From Channa striata (lineage: Eukaryota > Chordata > Actinopteri > Anabantiformes > Channidae), in NCBI GenBank assembly GCA_033026295.1, contig CM065188.1, forward strand, positions 15,220,642 through 15,284,641: DNA of 64,000 nucleotides, written 5' to 3'. Position numbers and translations under genes: made by a program. The notes below the pieces were generated by a model. That model ran no database searches, had not been told where the DNA came from, and saw only the letters and a list, made by a program, of their open reading frames with translations. Shown piece by piece: positions 11,887 to 23,413 of the stretch (positions are counted from its first letter, which is position 1; each line of letters opens with the position of its first letter).

Positions 11887-11946
11887 TCAGTCTGAGCCGT
11901 GGTGATTGACGTCAGCGATGTTCTCATAAACATTATTAGAGTCGCA
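11887..11946 (-). CDS. SL2 last tail exon
   Basis: 60 nt, CDSNNVYENIADVNHHGSD then TGA. It repeats the YENI motif. The homologous SL3 exon has NIYANT at this place. Confidence 0.75.
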   Translation of the reverse strand, partial: CDSNNVYENIADVNHHGSD

Positions 11947-14900
11947 CTGATGAGGAGAGATGAAAACAATGAGGCTGAATGAACCTGATACATAAAATCT
12001 ACTGTTTGACTGTCAACATAATTTATCAGGAAGGACATGGTGCAAACCGAAGATCTCACTCATTCATAACTAATATATTTATTAACCAGTGGCTCTAATA
12101 AAAAAGAATCACAGCAGCTCAAATGCTGCATTTGTCCAATAAATGAAACTTTGCATAAAAATAAACCTTCAGCAGCTCCACCCCTCGATGTTTCCATTTT
12201 CTTCTCATCGGGTCATTCCTGCCTCAACAACATTTACAGAAATTCACATCTGGATGACATTACTACAAATCTGAGTGCAGCCTTTTTTTTCCATGTTGGA
12301 GAACCAGGCCACATTCAGTGAAGATCTAATGTGACTGGACTTCAGCTTTACCTGCTCATATGTGTCGTCTGTGTTTGCTGCATTGACGGACCTGAAGGCT
12401 GAGATGTTCTCATATTCCAGACCAGCGTCGGGCTGATGGGGAGAGATGAGAAGACGACTGAATGGTGTTGAATAGTCATTTTGATATTTAAAACTAAATG
12501 TCCTGTCTGCATGGAGGGTCAGTAAAACATGTTGTGTTTGTGAACCACATTTACCTGAGGATGAAAAATTCCTGGTCGTATTTTCGAATTTGAGAAAAGT
12601 TTTGTTTTTGTAGTTCTGGTGGTAAAAATGTGGCTAGACTGTGGTCAGGAAATATAAAGTTTTGGACGTACTGGAGCTCTTCTTGGTGAGTTTATGGTTT
12701 CAGGAAATGAAGGCAAATTCACTCATAGTAGCTAATGGCTAACAGCTAATAGCTAAAGCCGTTAAGCTTAAACTAGCTCGTTTGTTTTTCTCTGTTCTAC
12801 AAGAAAATGTTTAACTAGAAACCTAAAATGCTCTTTGATATGTGTGTTTATTACAAGTATTTAATTATGCGTGTGTCTATGCACAGGGCTAGTGGAAAAA
12901 AATCAGACAATCGCTCATAGCAGGTGTTTGGCTGGAACTGGACCTTGGACCATGTTGCTGTGGTTTGGGTGAAGGATGTTGACTGACAATAGGAGGAACG
13001 TTTCAGTGCTGCTGTAGTAACACGTCAGTAAATGTTCGGTGTCCGTCTCATCAGTTGGTCGTTCTGATCCAGCAGTTGGTCCAAATTTCTCATTGAGTGT
13101 TTAAAATTCAGTATTTTGGTTTGGGTTTGTGTAGAAGAAAAAGACATCCTCAGTTCTTACCCACATAATTGTATCTCACTTTTTGAAGCTAATTAACGTA
13201 ATAAACCCAAATCCATAAAAACGCGTTGGCATCCAAACATATAAGAATGTTTTGGGCCACAGTATGTGAATAGAGCCTCTTACCTCTGTCATCTCCATGG
13301 GTTTATTTGCTTCAGTGTTGCAGCTCACGTTTTTCTTCTTCTTTAATTGATTCCAACAATAACAACTACAACAGCAATAAAGAATTTAAATCTATGGAAT
13401 TCGCTGATTTTGAACACACCTAATCCAGGTAATCAAAAGGAAATGATAAACAAGCCCACCCTGATTTAGAGAATGAAGAAAACATAAAGGAGATACAAGT
13501 ACTGAGTAAGATGATGGCATTTGTTTTACCTCACAAACAGAGTCAAGGCAAATAAAGGAACCAGCAGTGAGAACGACAGAGTTACAATGATCTTTCCTGG
13601 TTTCCCTGGAATTCAAAACCAACAGATAGAAAATGTGTTTTAACAGTAAAACAGCCACTGATAAATGAGTTTTGTGTTTCTGTCAGTCCACACTGCAGAC
13701 ACATCTGCAGAAAAAGAGTCTTAAAAGAAAAATATATGTTGATGAAATTTTGTGAAGCTCAGTGTAGTTTACCTGCAATAAAAAAAAGCTGTAAGGTGGA
13801 GTTCTGACGTCCTCTTGTGTTCTGGGCTTCACAGGAATAATTCCCACTGTGTTCAGGTCTGAAGTCAGTGATGGTGAAGATCTGTCCTGAAGCTTTTGGT
13901 GAGTCTTCATTCTCCTTGTACCAGGTATAATTAGCTGCTGGGTTAGAATCACTGCTACAGGTCAGAGTCACTGAACTACCCTCCACTATCTCAGCAGAGG
14001 GACTCACTGACACTGAGGGAACCTTTGGAGGGTCTGGAAATAAGATTTGAAACATTTAATTTTAGCATTTGCCAGAATCATGGCTAATGATAATGACTGA
14101 TGAGATGATTTTGAAGCTTTTGTTCATCTATAAAGACCAAGAGTGAGCATCTGAAAAGAGGTTCAGTGACAGAATCACAGCAAAAAAAACAGTGGGATGA
14201 GTTGTTTCACTTAATATTCCACAGTTACATTTATGACAAATGTTCAGAGTTGATCCATCCAAACTCAGCTTTTTAGCTTTGCAGTGAGGTACTGTCAGAG
14301 TCAGAGGACTGATTGAGGTGAAATGAAGCTTGGTTCTTGTTGATCATTGGTTTTCTCTTGTACCAGGTATAATTAGCTGCTGGGTTAGAATCACTGCTAC
14401 AGTTCAGAGTCACTGAACTACCCTCCACTATCTCAGCAGAGGGACTCACTGACACTGAGGGAACATTTGGAGGGTCTGGAGGATGAAACATATAAAAAAA
14501 AATATAAAACATGAAATTAAAGATAAAATGATTATCACATAAACATCACAATCTTTATAGAGAGTAAAAGTCAGCAGTTGAGGGTTGGACATAAAACTAA
14601 TAATCTGGAGTTATTGAACATCTCATGGGGCACAACAAATCACCAAATACAACTGAGAGGCTCCACCAGGTGTTGGTTGGTATAAAGTGAGGACAGTAAA
14701 TAAACTCACACAGTGAAGGAGAGGGGAAGTTCTCGTGACCTTTGACAGCACAGGAATAGTCTCCAGTACTAACGTTGCCTGCATGAGAAGGAGATGTTGT
14801 CTCTGTCCAAATCTTCTGTCCATTCTTGTACCAGATGAAGGTGGGATTATCAGGTAAACAACTGCTGTGACACTTCACTTCTGCCCAGGTAGAATCCTGA

Positions 14901-15378
14901 CGGGTTTCTGATCTGATCACTTGCATCTGGAGGTCTGAGTATTTGTAAATAGAAATTTAATAAAATACAAACCACTTTATTTTCTCAAAATTAACACTGT
15001 AAGAAATTCACTGAATCTCACCTGTGACAGACAAAGTGACTCCAGGTAAACCAGTGTAACTTCCTCCTGGTTGGTTTGTAATGTACCTGAACTTGTAAAC
15101 AGCTGAGTCACTCAGTCTCAGGTTTTTTATCCTCAGAGTACAGACTTTGTCATAAAAAACATACTCCACACGACCTGTGTAATCGCTCTCTGTTTTTAGA
15201 TCCACAGGTGAATCATTTTCTCCTTTAACAAACCATAATCTTTTATTAGCTGTGGTAATTATGTTATTCATTCTGGGTGGGTATCTGTAGCTGCAGGGTA
15301 TGTCCACTGTTGATCCTTTTATGCCACAGAACTGAGCAGAAGGGTAAGTCACTCCCCAGTCACTCTGAGCCTGTATCA
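11887..15378 (-). CDS. SL2: CD22-like receptor, tail LEYENI; may extend to 23029
   Basis: Exons 5' to 3': V 15378-15022, C2 14934-14710, a degenerate Ig near 14478-14275, Ig 14033-13773, transmembrane 13596-13530, tail 13365-13284, 12432-12352 and 11946-11887 (TGA). The V domain keeps the Siglec features: ICG-type extra cysteine (FCGIKGS), B-strand cysteine (DIPCSY), E-strand cysteine (KVCTLRI) and F-strand arginine (YKFRYI). The tail exon 12432-12352 has LEYENI, an ITIM that also holds a YxN Grb2-type site; the last exon has NVYENI. No signal-peptide exon lies just upstream. The nearest in the right orientation is 23029-22975, with another V-C2 pair (18215-17531) between, so the gene may be V-C2-V-C2-Ig-Ig. 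The broken third Ig exon would have to be skipped for a full-length product. Confidence 0.75.
12352..12432 (-). CDS. SL2 tail exon with LEYENI (ITIM and YxN)
   Basis: 81-nt phase 0-0 exon: PDAGLEYENISAFRS, then DDTYEQ. LEYENI fits the ITIM pattern, and YEN fits the Grb2 SH2 pattern that mammalian CD22 also carries next to its ITIMs. SL3 has the same-sized exon with PEYENI, which misses the -2 aliphatic residue. Confidence 0.8.
13530..13596 (-). CDS. SL2 transmembrane exon
   Basis: Reads KIIVTLSFSLLVPLFALTLFV, donor AG|GTAAAA. The next exon 13365-13284 continues CYCWNQLKKKKN, the cytoplasmic basic anchor. Confidence 0.83.
13773..14033 (-). CDS. SL2 membrane-proximal Ig exon
   Basis: Open phase 1-1 exon: PKVPSVSVSPSAEIVEG, TLTCSSDSN, YTWYKENED, TITDFRPEHSGNYSC, EAQNTRGRQNSTLQL, then donor G|GTAAAC. 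Confidence 0.85.
14275..14478 (-). pseudogene. SL2 degenerate Ig exon
   Basis: The first half is the standard block (NVPSVSVSPSAEIVEG, LNCSSDSN, YTWYKRKP), but the second half breaks after NQSSDSD. A base lost from the SDSGQY region shifts the frame into STSLQS and a stop. Reading the other frame gives GQYLTA without the F-strand cysteine. The splice donor of the intact exons is not visible. Phase symmetry would allow skipping. Confidence 0.75.
14710..14934 (-). CDS. SL2 C2 exon (second of two near-identical copies)
   Basis: Encodes DLQMQVIRSETRQDSTW, VKCHSSCLPDNP, FIWYKNGQKIW and DYSCAVKGHENFPSPSL, donor T|GTGAGT. The extra cysteine in KCHSSC is where Siglecs form a V-to-domain-2 disulfide. 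Nearly identical to the exons at 17531-17755 and 28104-28328. Confidence 0.84.
15022..15378 (-). CDS. SL2 V-domain exon (membrane-side copy)
   Basis: Open from ttacag|TGATACAGG to ACAG|GTGAGA. The WGVTYPS start, FCGIKGSTV, RLWFVKGEN, SDYTGRVEY, CTLRIKNLRLSDSAVYKFRY and GSYTGLPGVTLSV mark a Siglec-like V set with B-E strand disulfide cysteines in place of the usual B-F pair. Confidence 0.85.
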
Positions 15379-15889
15379 CTGTAACACAGAGAACGACAGA
15401 AACAACAACTCTAAATTTACCTTATTAGACAATTTAGATAAGATAAATAGTAGATAGATAGATAAATTGTAATTAAGTAAATACATGAGCTTAACGACGG
15501 GCTACAACAAGTGTCAATTTATGTCTATTGACAGTTTGCAGCCTAGACTAGTGCTAATGTGCAGCAGTCCTCTGTGCACGACCCAGTCCTTCCTCTCGTC
15601 TGATCTGATACAGCTTCACTTCACTCGTTACACCGTGCTCATGCTCACGCACATGCACTGTTGTAGAAACCTGCCTACATGGATACATAAGCTACTTTAA
15701 AACAGGCCTCACGACTAGCATCGTGGATGCTAACAGGGAGCTCCAGCACAGTCGAGGTGGACAGAGACACTAAAGCCAGCAGGAAGCATGATAGAAGAAG
15801 AAACGTTATATGTAAACACGAGGTGTTGTAATCCTGGACATGTGATCATCAGAATCTTCAGCTGTTGCAGGGATATGGAACTGTTGGTC

Positions 15890-16700
15890 TTAAGTTTGTG
15901 TCCCCATTACTTGCTGCGACTTTGTACACGCCATTGTTATCATCGTTTACTTCCCTTCATCTGCTAAAGCAGAGGTAGCGTTATGATGACCTCCACTCCA
16001 CCTTTGCCAAAATACAAACAGCACAACCCAAGGTGCTTGTGTTAACCTTGGGGACTTTCATCATAGCACTTTGGATACAACACTACTTGGTTTTCTCTGC
16101 ATATTGACTGTAACACAAGGGTTAATATGACTATTGATTTACCAGAGGATGCATTCAGTGCCAGCCATCTGCCTATACTGGGGAAAGCAAACCACAACCA
16201 TATTCTACTTCAGCATCACTACAAACCAGAGGTCAGGAGGCTGGCCACATCCACATGCTCATTCAGGAAGTGGTCTCCTGTGGCAGAGCAGGCAACAACC
16301 TCATGAGTGATATCAAGGGTTTCCTGAACCAAAATTAGACAGCTTTAAAGATGGTGAGCAGCAGTAACTTAAGCATAGGCAGAGGAAACTCCAGGGAGGT
16401 CCAGCACAGGGATGCGATGGAGCCTTACAGAAGAAAGCTGGAGCAGAAGTTGCAGAAAAACAACATGGATGTATAGGACGGGATAAAGACAATCACCAGG
16501 TGTAGCTCGAAGCGGGGTGACACTATTGAAAGAGATGTGGAGAGAGCGAACGAACTGAACAACTTCTTTAAGAAATATCTTCCGCACAGAGGACATTGCC
16601 CACCCAAATTCAAAGAAGCCCAGGTCTGGGGAGAGCTGAGGAGTCTTTGTTCCAGCAAAGTAGCTGGTCCAGATGGAGTCTCCCCATGACAAGGAGATGT
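15890..16700 (+). mobile_element. Rex1-like LINE fragment, endonuclease and linker
   Basis: Frames include YFPSSAKAEVA, LTLGDFHHSTL, HHYKPEVRRLATST, FRKWSPVAEQA, RKLEQKLQKNNMD and AGPDGVSP. Order and wording match the endonuclease-to-RT part of the copy at 32.5-34 kb. Many stops. Confidence 0.62.
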
Positions 16701-16789
16701 TCTATCTATCTAGCCAAGAGGCTCATCTAGGTGGTGGAATTTTATTAATAGAGTTTATTAACTCACACAGTGCAGGAGAGCTGAAGTTC

Positions 16790-16925
16790 CTTCATTAGCT
16801 TCTCTCCATTGGCTTCCAATTAAATGTAGAATAGAATTTAAAACCCTTCTTCTTACCTATAAAGCTCTAAACGGTCATGCTCCATCCTACCTAAAAGATC
16901 CTGGCTGTGTTATCCCTACTCTTAC
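16790..16925 (+). mobile_element. L2-like RT C-terminal scrap
   Basis: ASLHWLPIKCRIEFKTLLL then TYKALNGHAPSYLKD in broken frame, the C-terminal part of an L2/CR1-type reverse transcriptase. Confidence 0.6.
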
Positions 16926-17530
16926 CTTGACATTCCACCTATTAACTCATTAAAGTTATGGTAAATGTGTAAAGAACATGTTAATGTATAATTATAATGA
17001 AAATATAAATATATCAAACTGAGTTCAGACAGTAATAAAACCAAACACTTACACAGTTGTTTTTAATTGAAATAAAAGGAAAATGAATGATACAAAGACA
17101 ACCTTGACTGGAAGACTCGTGAACCTAGACTGAACTAATTTAAACTTTTCCACTTGATTTTTGTCAACTTTTCAAGTTGTTCATGTTCAGTGTTGACGTG
17201 TCTCACCTCTTGTTTTTGCTCATTTTGTTCTGTCCCTATTTCCACATCTCAGTTCCACTTACAGCTCCAACAAAATCACCTTTGCCACCTTTATTTATTT
17301 GTCATATTTAAAATCAGTCACATTACTATCACATAAAAACCACAATCATAAAAAGTCAAGTTCTATAGTCAGGAGTTCAGTCGACTGAAGACAAAACAAA
17401 ATATTGTAAGTCTGTGTACACTGAACATCTCATGCTGCAGGGATCTAAGGTTTCATCCCCTTCTGCATAATGTTGTGGCACATAAAACAGTGATAAGTTA
17501 TGAAGTGAAGATGAATAAACATAAACTCAC

Positions 17531-18215
17531 ACAGTGAAGGAGAGGGGAAGTTCTCGTGACCTTTGACAGCACAGGAATAGTCTCCAGTATTAACGTTGGC
17601 TGCATGAGAAGGAGATGTTGTCTCTGTCCAAATCTTCTGTCCATTCTTGTACCAGATGAAGGTGGGATTATCAGGTAAACAACTGCTGTGACACTTCACT
17701 TCTGCCCAGGTAGAATCCTGACGTGTTTCTGATCTGATCACCTGCATCTGGAGGTCTGAGTTTGTGGATAAAGAAAAGTGAAAAATGATAGTTACACATA
17801 CAGTAAATAAAAATTGGTTCAAATATTTAAAAAAATTAAGAAAGTAAGGTGATGTTACTTGTAATAGACAAAGTGACTCCAGGTAAACCAGTGTAACTTC
17901 CTTCTCGGGGTGTTGTTATGAACCTGAACTTGTAAACAGCTGAGTTGCTCAGTCTCAGGTCTGTGATGGTCAAAGTGCATTTGTTGTTTTCACAGTGATA
18001 ACGCACACGACCTGTGTAATCTGAGTCTGTTGTCAGATCGACTGGTGCGTTATTTTCCCCTTTAGTGAACCACAGTCTACTGTTTACAGTGATAACTTTG
18101 TCATTTATTGTGGATGAGTGTGTGTAGGTGCAGGATATTTCCACCGTTGATCCCTTTATGCCACAGATCTGAGTAGAAGGGTAAGTCACTTCCCATCCCT
18201 TCTGACCCTGTATCA
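17531..18215 (-). CDS. Extra V and C2 exon pair upstream of SL2
   Basis: V exon 18215-17859 (WEVTYPSTQICGIKGSTV, ISCTYTH, RLWFTKGEN, KCTLTITDLRLSNSAVYKFRF, donor A|GTAAC) and C2 exon 17755-17531 (MQVIRSETRQDSTW, VKCHSSC, CAVKGHENFPSPSL). Both are fully open with good splice sites and phase 1-1. They either belong to SL2 as a second distal Siglec module fed by the signal peptide at 22975-23029, or are what remains of a gene that lost its membrane half. The key arginine and all disulfide cysteines are present. Confidence 0.8.
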
Positions 18216-18370
18216 CTGGAACACAGGGAACAACAGAAACAACAATCAGATTACGTCCCAGTTATTAAGAAAGGCTCCATTGTTTATAAAATTTTTAAAT
18301 TCAACTTTATTTATATGTCGCCAATTTACAACGAAGTCATTTCAAGGCACTTTACATAATAAAGGTGAGA

Positions 18371-18913
18371 CTCTAGATTCGTTCATTTTCCTGCAGTACA
18401 TTCTCTCGCCACATGGCAGCAGCTGCATAAGCTCAGTCAGCAGGACAGGAAACGGAAATGATTCGTTCACGACTCACTGAGCTGTGTATGTGTTCGCGAG
18501 TCCTCGTTCTTTTGTCACGAGCATCAGCAAGTACTACAGTTCTCTCCCGAGTCGTTCCTAGGGATCGATTACGGATTCTTTCGTTCATTTGTCACGTGAC
18601 AGCCACTGTCGCGCTGTTAAACAACGATGGCAGGGAGGACGCAGGACACAAGTCACTTTATTGTGCTGTGTATTTGTTCACTAGGTTTTCACATGGTTTG
18701 AATTGCTTGTGGCAGTTTGTGTATTATAATTTGTCAGCTGAATCAAACCATGTCGTCTTCAGTATATAGTTTTTGAGAACCGCGGCCCTTTTTACAAGGC
18801 CCACAAGAGGGACACAGCGTCACATGGTGTAAGATGAACGAAATGAACGAAATGAGAGTTCGAGAGTTAAAGATCCGAGTCAGTCAAAAGATTTGTATTT
18901 CCCATCTCTAGAT
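18371..18913. mobile_element. hAT-like or other 8-bp-TSD insertion
   Basis: ctctagat at 18371-18378 and again at 18906-18913 flanks about 527 bp with no LINE homology (aacgaaatgaacgaaatgag near its right side). Eight-base duplications are usual for hAT elements. Clear terminal inverted repeats were not found. Confidence 0.45.
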
Positions 18914-19343
18914 CTAACAGAACTAGTATAGAGACAAGTCCATTATCTGAAGCCAGAAGAAGATCGTCGGTGACTTTAATCAGTGCAGTTTCTGTGCTAT
19001 GATGAACTCTAAATCCTGACTGAAATTCTTCAAACAAGTCGTTTCTGGACAGGTGGTCACATAATTGTACAGAGTACAGTTAATGAGGCTACTCTCAGTT
19101 ACATCGGTACATGTTGAAGTAAATGATGAAGGGATCATTTCCTTAAATTTGTTCACAGTGTTTTCAGATAAACACTTACTGAAGCAAAACTTGTTTTCTA
19201 GCTGCTGTATAATCCATTAGATTAAATTCAAATGTTATTAGAAAATGGTCAGAGAGAACAGAATTATGAGGAAATACTGTTAGATTATCAATTTCAATGC
19301 CGTATGTAAGGACAAGGTCTAAGGTGTGACTAAAACAATGAGT

Positions 19344-19681
19344 GTTAGTCACACTGGCAGTCCCAGCGCCACACAGAAGACACCAAGGAAAACTCTTCAG
19401 CTCAGTGATGCCATGATGGTGGAATGAGCTGCCAAACTCTGTGCACTCAGCAACCTCACTCACTACATTTAAAACACTGCTCAAAACAAAATTCTTCCGT
19501 CTCTTCCTTTAAAAAAAAAAAAATTTCCTGCTTTTTTTCTTTCTGTACTTGCATCTCATGAAAACTTTTACTTTGATGTTTCTCTTCTAAACTTAGATTT
19601 TATTGCTTGTTTGTTCCTCACTTGTAAGTTGCTTTAGATAAAAGCGTCTGCCAAATGACTAAATGTAAATGTAAATGAGTG
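19344..19681 (+). mobile_element. 5'-truncated L2 insertion with 8-bp target duplication
   Basis: Carries the L2 3' end (cacacagaagacaccaagga, tttagataaaagcgtctgcc, tail of aaatgt repeats). Flanked by aatgagtg at 19336-19343 and 19674-19681. Inserted against the host LINE's direction inside its endonuclease domain. Confidence 0.75.
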
Positions 19682-20839
19682 GGTTCTTTTACATTTTGAG
19701 AGAAACCAATTGAATCTAATAATGAAGCAAATGCCGTGTTGAGGGAGTTACTGTCAGCATCTACATGAATGTTAAAATCGCCCACTGTGACGACTTTATC
19801 TGCACTAAGTCGGCTAGAAAATCTGAGAATTCAGTCAAAAATTCTGAATAAGGGACTGGAGGACGGTACACAAAAACAAATAGAAGTCGATTTTGAGTTT
19901 TCCAAATTGGGTGTGAAAGGCTCAAAGTAAGACTTTCAAATGAGTTATAACTATGTTTAGGTCTAGGATTTATCAGTAATATTATCTGATATTTAATAAT
20001 CCACATTTAATTGTTTTAGTTTTTTGTTCAGTAAGAGGAGCAGTCCTGATTTTTATTAAGTTATTATGATTAACTCCTCTTGTGATAATTTTTAGTTTGT
20101 AAAATTTACTTAATCGGGGAACAGACACAGTCTTTATAGGAATGTGGGAGTTGGGGGGGGGTGGCGGCAGTGAGGATACTGCAGAGAGGCGTGTAGGACT
20201 GGATCTCTGCGTCCTAGGCTCAACTCTGGACTGTCAGTCTTTTGGTTGTCTAATAAAATCAGCCATAGTTTTTGATAAGACAGAGGCACCATCCAAAGTA
20301 GGATGGATGCCGTCTCTCCTAATCAGCCTAGGTTTTCCCCAAAAACTTTTCCTATTGTCTATTTAGCCCACATCGTTTGCTGGACACCACCTAGACAGCC
20401 AGCGGTTGAATGATGACATGCGGCTATACATGTCGAGTCCGACATTGTCTTTGCAAAGTTAAACGATTCAATATTCGTTTTAGTGACCTCCGATTTGCGT
20501 AATCGGGCGTCATTTGTTCCTCATGAATAATAATCTTACTGTATCTACGTTTATCCTTAGACAGGAGTTTCAAATAGGATTCGATGTCAACCGCTCTGGC
20601 CCCAGGGTAAAATTTGACTATGGCCGCTGGCGTCTTTAACTTCACGTTTCAACTCCGAGAGCCATACCTCCAAAGGTGCAAAACCTTACACTTATTACAA
20701 GTACCATTATCAGTAAAGGAGGCCGAGGAAAAACTAAACATGTGACACACTGAACAAGTCAGAGGAGAAACAGAAGGAGACGGACAAGCCATTTCTAGGT
20801 GCTAGGCTAGAAAGCCTAAGATCAATTAAGTTTAGTTAG

Positions 20840-21830
20840 CATTAGCTAGTTTGTTTAGTTATTTCAGGAGAGCAGGTGTTTGCGTAAACAAATCTTATGC
20901 CCCAAGATAGTTTATACACAGAGAAATCACTAATTTAGAAAACAAGAGCTACGATTAACCAGTCAACAATCCTTCGGCAGAGACCCGAAACAGTGTGAAG
21001 GAACAGGAAGTGACACAATACGCTTACCGCAGGAGGAGTCAGTCACAAGAGCATCAATTCCTACTTTTTATTTTCTGTTATACATTAAGTAACAACTGCA
21101 GTTAATTGGCTAGATCATTAAGGATTTGTATTTTTTCCAAGTTCCCAACATGGGAAATTTAAAGTGAACAAAGATTTTGAATATTATCAGAAATTTTATT
21201 ATTGACAAATGAGTGTATATTCTTTCAAAATAATAATTTATAACTTTGTTATTTCAGATTCAGATTAGACATAACTCACAAATGAAGACATAATTTGGTT
21301 TTGTCAAATTACAGTCTGTGTTTTCTGGCTGCCACAAGAAAAAGAAAACTGATCATGAGGGTTTTTGAATCTTGATTAGTTTCCTCTCTGTAGTCAGGCT
21401 GCTGCTGAATGAAGTGTGAAACCATAAAGACGTGTGAGGAGACCTATCATTTAGAGAAGCTGTACTGAAGCCTTCAGATAGGTAAATGCCTCCCTAACTG
21501 AACTAAGGGGGGTGGAAACATCACACTGAGATCAATCAGTATGTCAAACTAACACAAATAATTTTCACAGTTTTTCTTGTTTGCTCAAACTTTCTATTCT
21601 AGCATGACATTTTAAAATAATTAACACACAGGCTGAAAAACAGGAGATGACAGATCAATGTGACAAACTGTGTTTGCAATAAACTTGAACACGTGTAATA
21701 ATGCATGTGGGCATGTAGACAAAGTCAAGACAAATGCTGAAATTCAAACGGAGCATCCGAACGGGGAAGAAATGTGATCGTTAAGTGATTGTAGGGCTGA
21801 ATATGACGTATAGTTTAGTTCCTGAGCGTG
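20840..21830. other. No gene; repeat shared with 9.7-10.0 kb
   Basis: tctggctgccacaagaaaaa, gatcatgagggtttttgaat and tcttgattagtttcctctct at 21325-21395 recur near-identically at 9875-9950. No coding potential seen. Confidence 0.55.
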
Positions 21831-21839
21831 TCCAACCCT

Positions 21840-22095
21840 TTGTGAGCACAGTGTGACCCATCCTCTCATGACTCCTTAAAGCTAAAATCATCTCACACTA
21901 GTTTCCTGCACATGAGTTAATTTTACTCAAACGACCTCCACAGTCACCAGATCTCAACCCAGTAGAGACACGATGCTATGATGTCGATACGGACCAACGT
22001 CTCTAAAGAATGTTTCCAGCACAAAACGTCATGACTGTTCTGGAGATTGTTCCTAGAAAGGTGTACCTAATAAACTGGCTGTGAGCCTGTTGCTA
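21840..22095 (+). mobile_element. Tc1/mariner transposase C-terminal relic
   Basis: cctccacagtcaccagatct plus caacccagtagag encodes PPQSPDLNPVE, the block around the last catalytic acidic residue of Tc1 transposases. Ends aggtgtacctaataaactgg, the usual outer end of the fish family. Confidence 0.72.
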
Positions 22096-22299
22096 CTTTC
22101 CATAGCTATGGACTAAGGCACACAACAAACATGTGAGAGCATTGACTCTTCTTCCATGGTGATTTTACTAGAGAGAAACCGTCTTTTCATTCCAACTCAG
22201 CGTAATTACTTGTCTTTGACGTTTTTGATCCACATTTACAATCAGCAACACAGGAGGAAACTTTTTAATAAGACACACTCTGATCACTGATCGAAGAAT

Positions 22300-23413
22300 C
22301 ATTTAGAAAAGGTCTTTTGTGATGTCTGTGAAGATGTGTTCTCTTTTTGTTTGACAGTTAATCTTTTGCATCTTTGATCAGGCCTGTTAACTGCTCTGAA
22401 AAAAAGTATAAAATGTGTGAAACAAAAAAGTTTTCGACTCTTACAAAGTTTTCACACATTTGAAGAGTCGAACTTCTGCTGTGCTCAGAAGGTGATGACT
22501 TTAGTTTATTACGTCGGCTGCAACTGACCAACAAAAGCTAATTAAATGTAGTTAATAAACCCAGACAACTTAAATTTCTTGTATCACATCTGCACATTCT
22601 GAATTTAAATTGATCTGTCTTATTGTCACGTTTTTCATGTTCATTGTGGACATGTGTCTCAACTCCTGTTTTTGCTCATATTGTTTTTCTTTAATATCTA
22701 AAACCCTTTCTTGTTTCTGATATTTGCCTTATTTTCATCTTGTCTAAACAGCTGTAAAAGTTTTGGCCTTTTTATCATTATTTCAGCCACTTTACAGCAT
22801 CTGCCTGCATGTCTACATTTGGGTTCCTGTTTCCTTGTTCCGGAAACGTAAAAGAAATGATGTGGTTAAAATGTTCACTTAGTTCTAAATACAGCTCAAT
22901 AAAGTGACTTTCACCATATGTTTAAAAATGCTGCATCCATCAGTCTTATTGCAGTAAATATAGATTTACGTTACCTGACACAGACAGAAGGACGACAACA
23001 AATCCACTCGATGCTGCAGAAAAATGCATAACTGCTCCTCTGATCTGTCTGTTCATTCACACAAAAAGAAACATGTTAAAACACAAACGTGTGCAGAAAG
23101 TTCATTAAACACTAATTGCTCATATTTACAGTATATTTGATGTGGATGTCGTCTCTCAAGATGTTTGTCCTCTGTCACCAATAAGCAGAAGACAGAAATC
23201 AGGATGTTAAAATACAGCAGACTTCTTTCTTCTTCACATCATTAATATGCACAATGAGCAGAAGGACAGCGAACCCCAAACGTTGGCATTAATGATGTAA
23301 AAATAAGTTGACAGAGGAACTGAATGTTCGGTTCATGGCCCATAATTGTCTAAACTTTATTTTAAACTCTGAAATTCAGTGAGGTTCTGCTTTTTGGCAG
23401 ACTAATAAAAACT
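22300..23413 (-). repeat. Left arm of inverted duplication (partner 62830-63691)
   Basis: Holds the signal exon 23029-22975 and its 5' region. Reverse complement matches 62830-63691 over almost all of its length, apart from about 250 bp (22610-22870) present only here and a 64-bp insert present only in the partner. Confidence 0.85.
22975..23029 (-). CDS. Signal-peptide exon, probably for the SL2 / V-C2 array
   Basis: MHFSAASGFVVVLLSVS, donor CAG|GTAAC. Same length and phase as the other signal exons. Its nearest downstream receptor exons on this strand are the V-C2 pair at 18215-17531, 4.8 kb away across a retrotransposon block. The whole surrounding region is duplicated in inverse orientation at 62.8-63.7 kb. 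Confidence 0.75.

Larger units (their letters stand above)
18285..20830 (-). mobile_element. CR1/L2-type LINE, minus strand, with nested insertions
   Basis: Reading leftwards: an ORF1 region near 20645-20424 with ARAVDIESYLKLLSKDKRRY and IIIH (esterase-like ORF1 of CR1/L2 elements), endonuclease frames 20006-19761 (LLFVFVYRPPVPYSEFL) and 19330-19176 (HCFSHTLDLVLTYGIEIDN, LSDHFLI), the start of RT near 19010-18914 (QSGFRVHHSTETALIKV, LVLLDL), and the 3' end gtaaagtgccttg with aataaagttgaattt at 18350-18288. Most of RT is missing. Two insertions interrupt it (19344-19681 and 18379-18905). Confidence 0.72.

Noticed and set aside
22411..22472. Short inverted repeats (ttcgactctt / aagagtcgaa)
   Set aside because: 10-bp arms in an AT-rich region, changed in the right-arm copy (gttcgacttgc); not comparable with the perfect hairpin at 10067.
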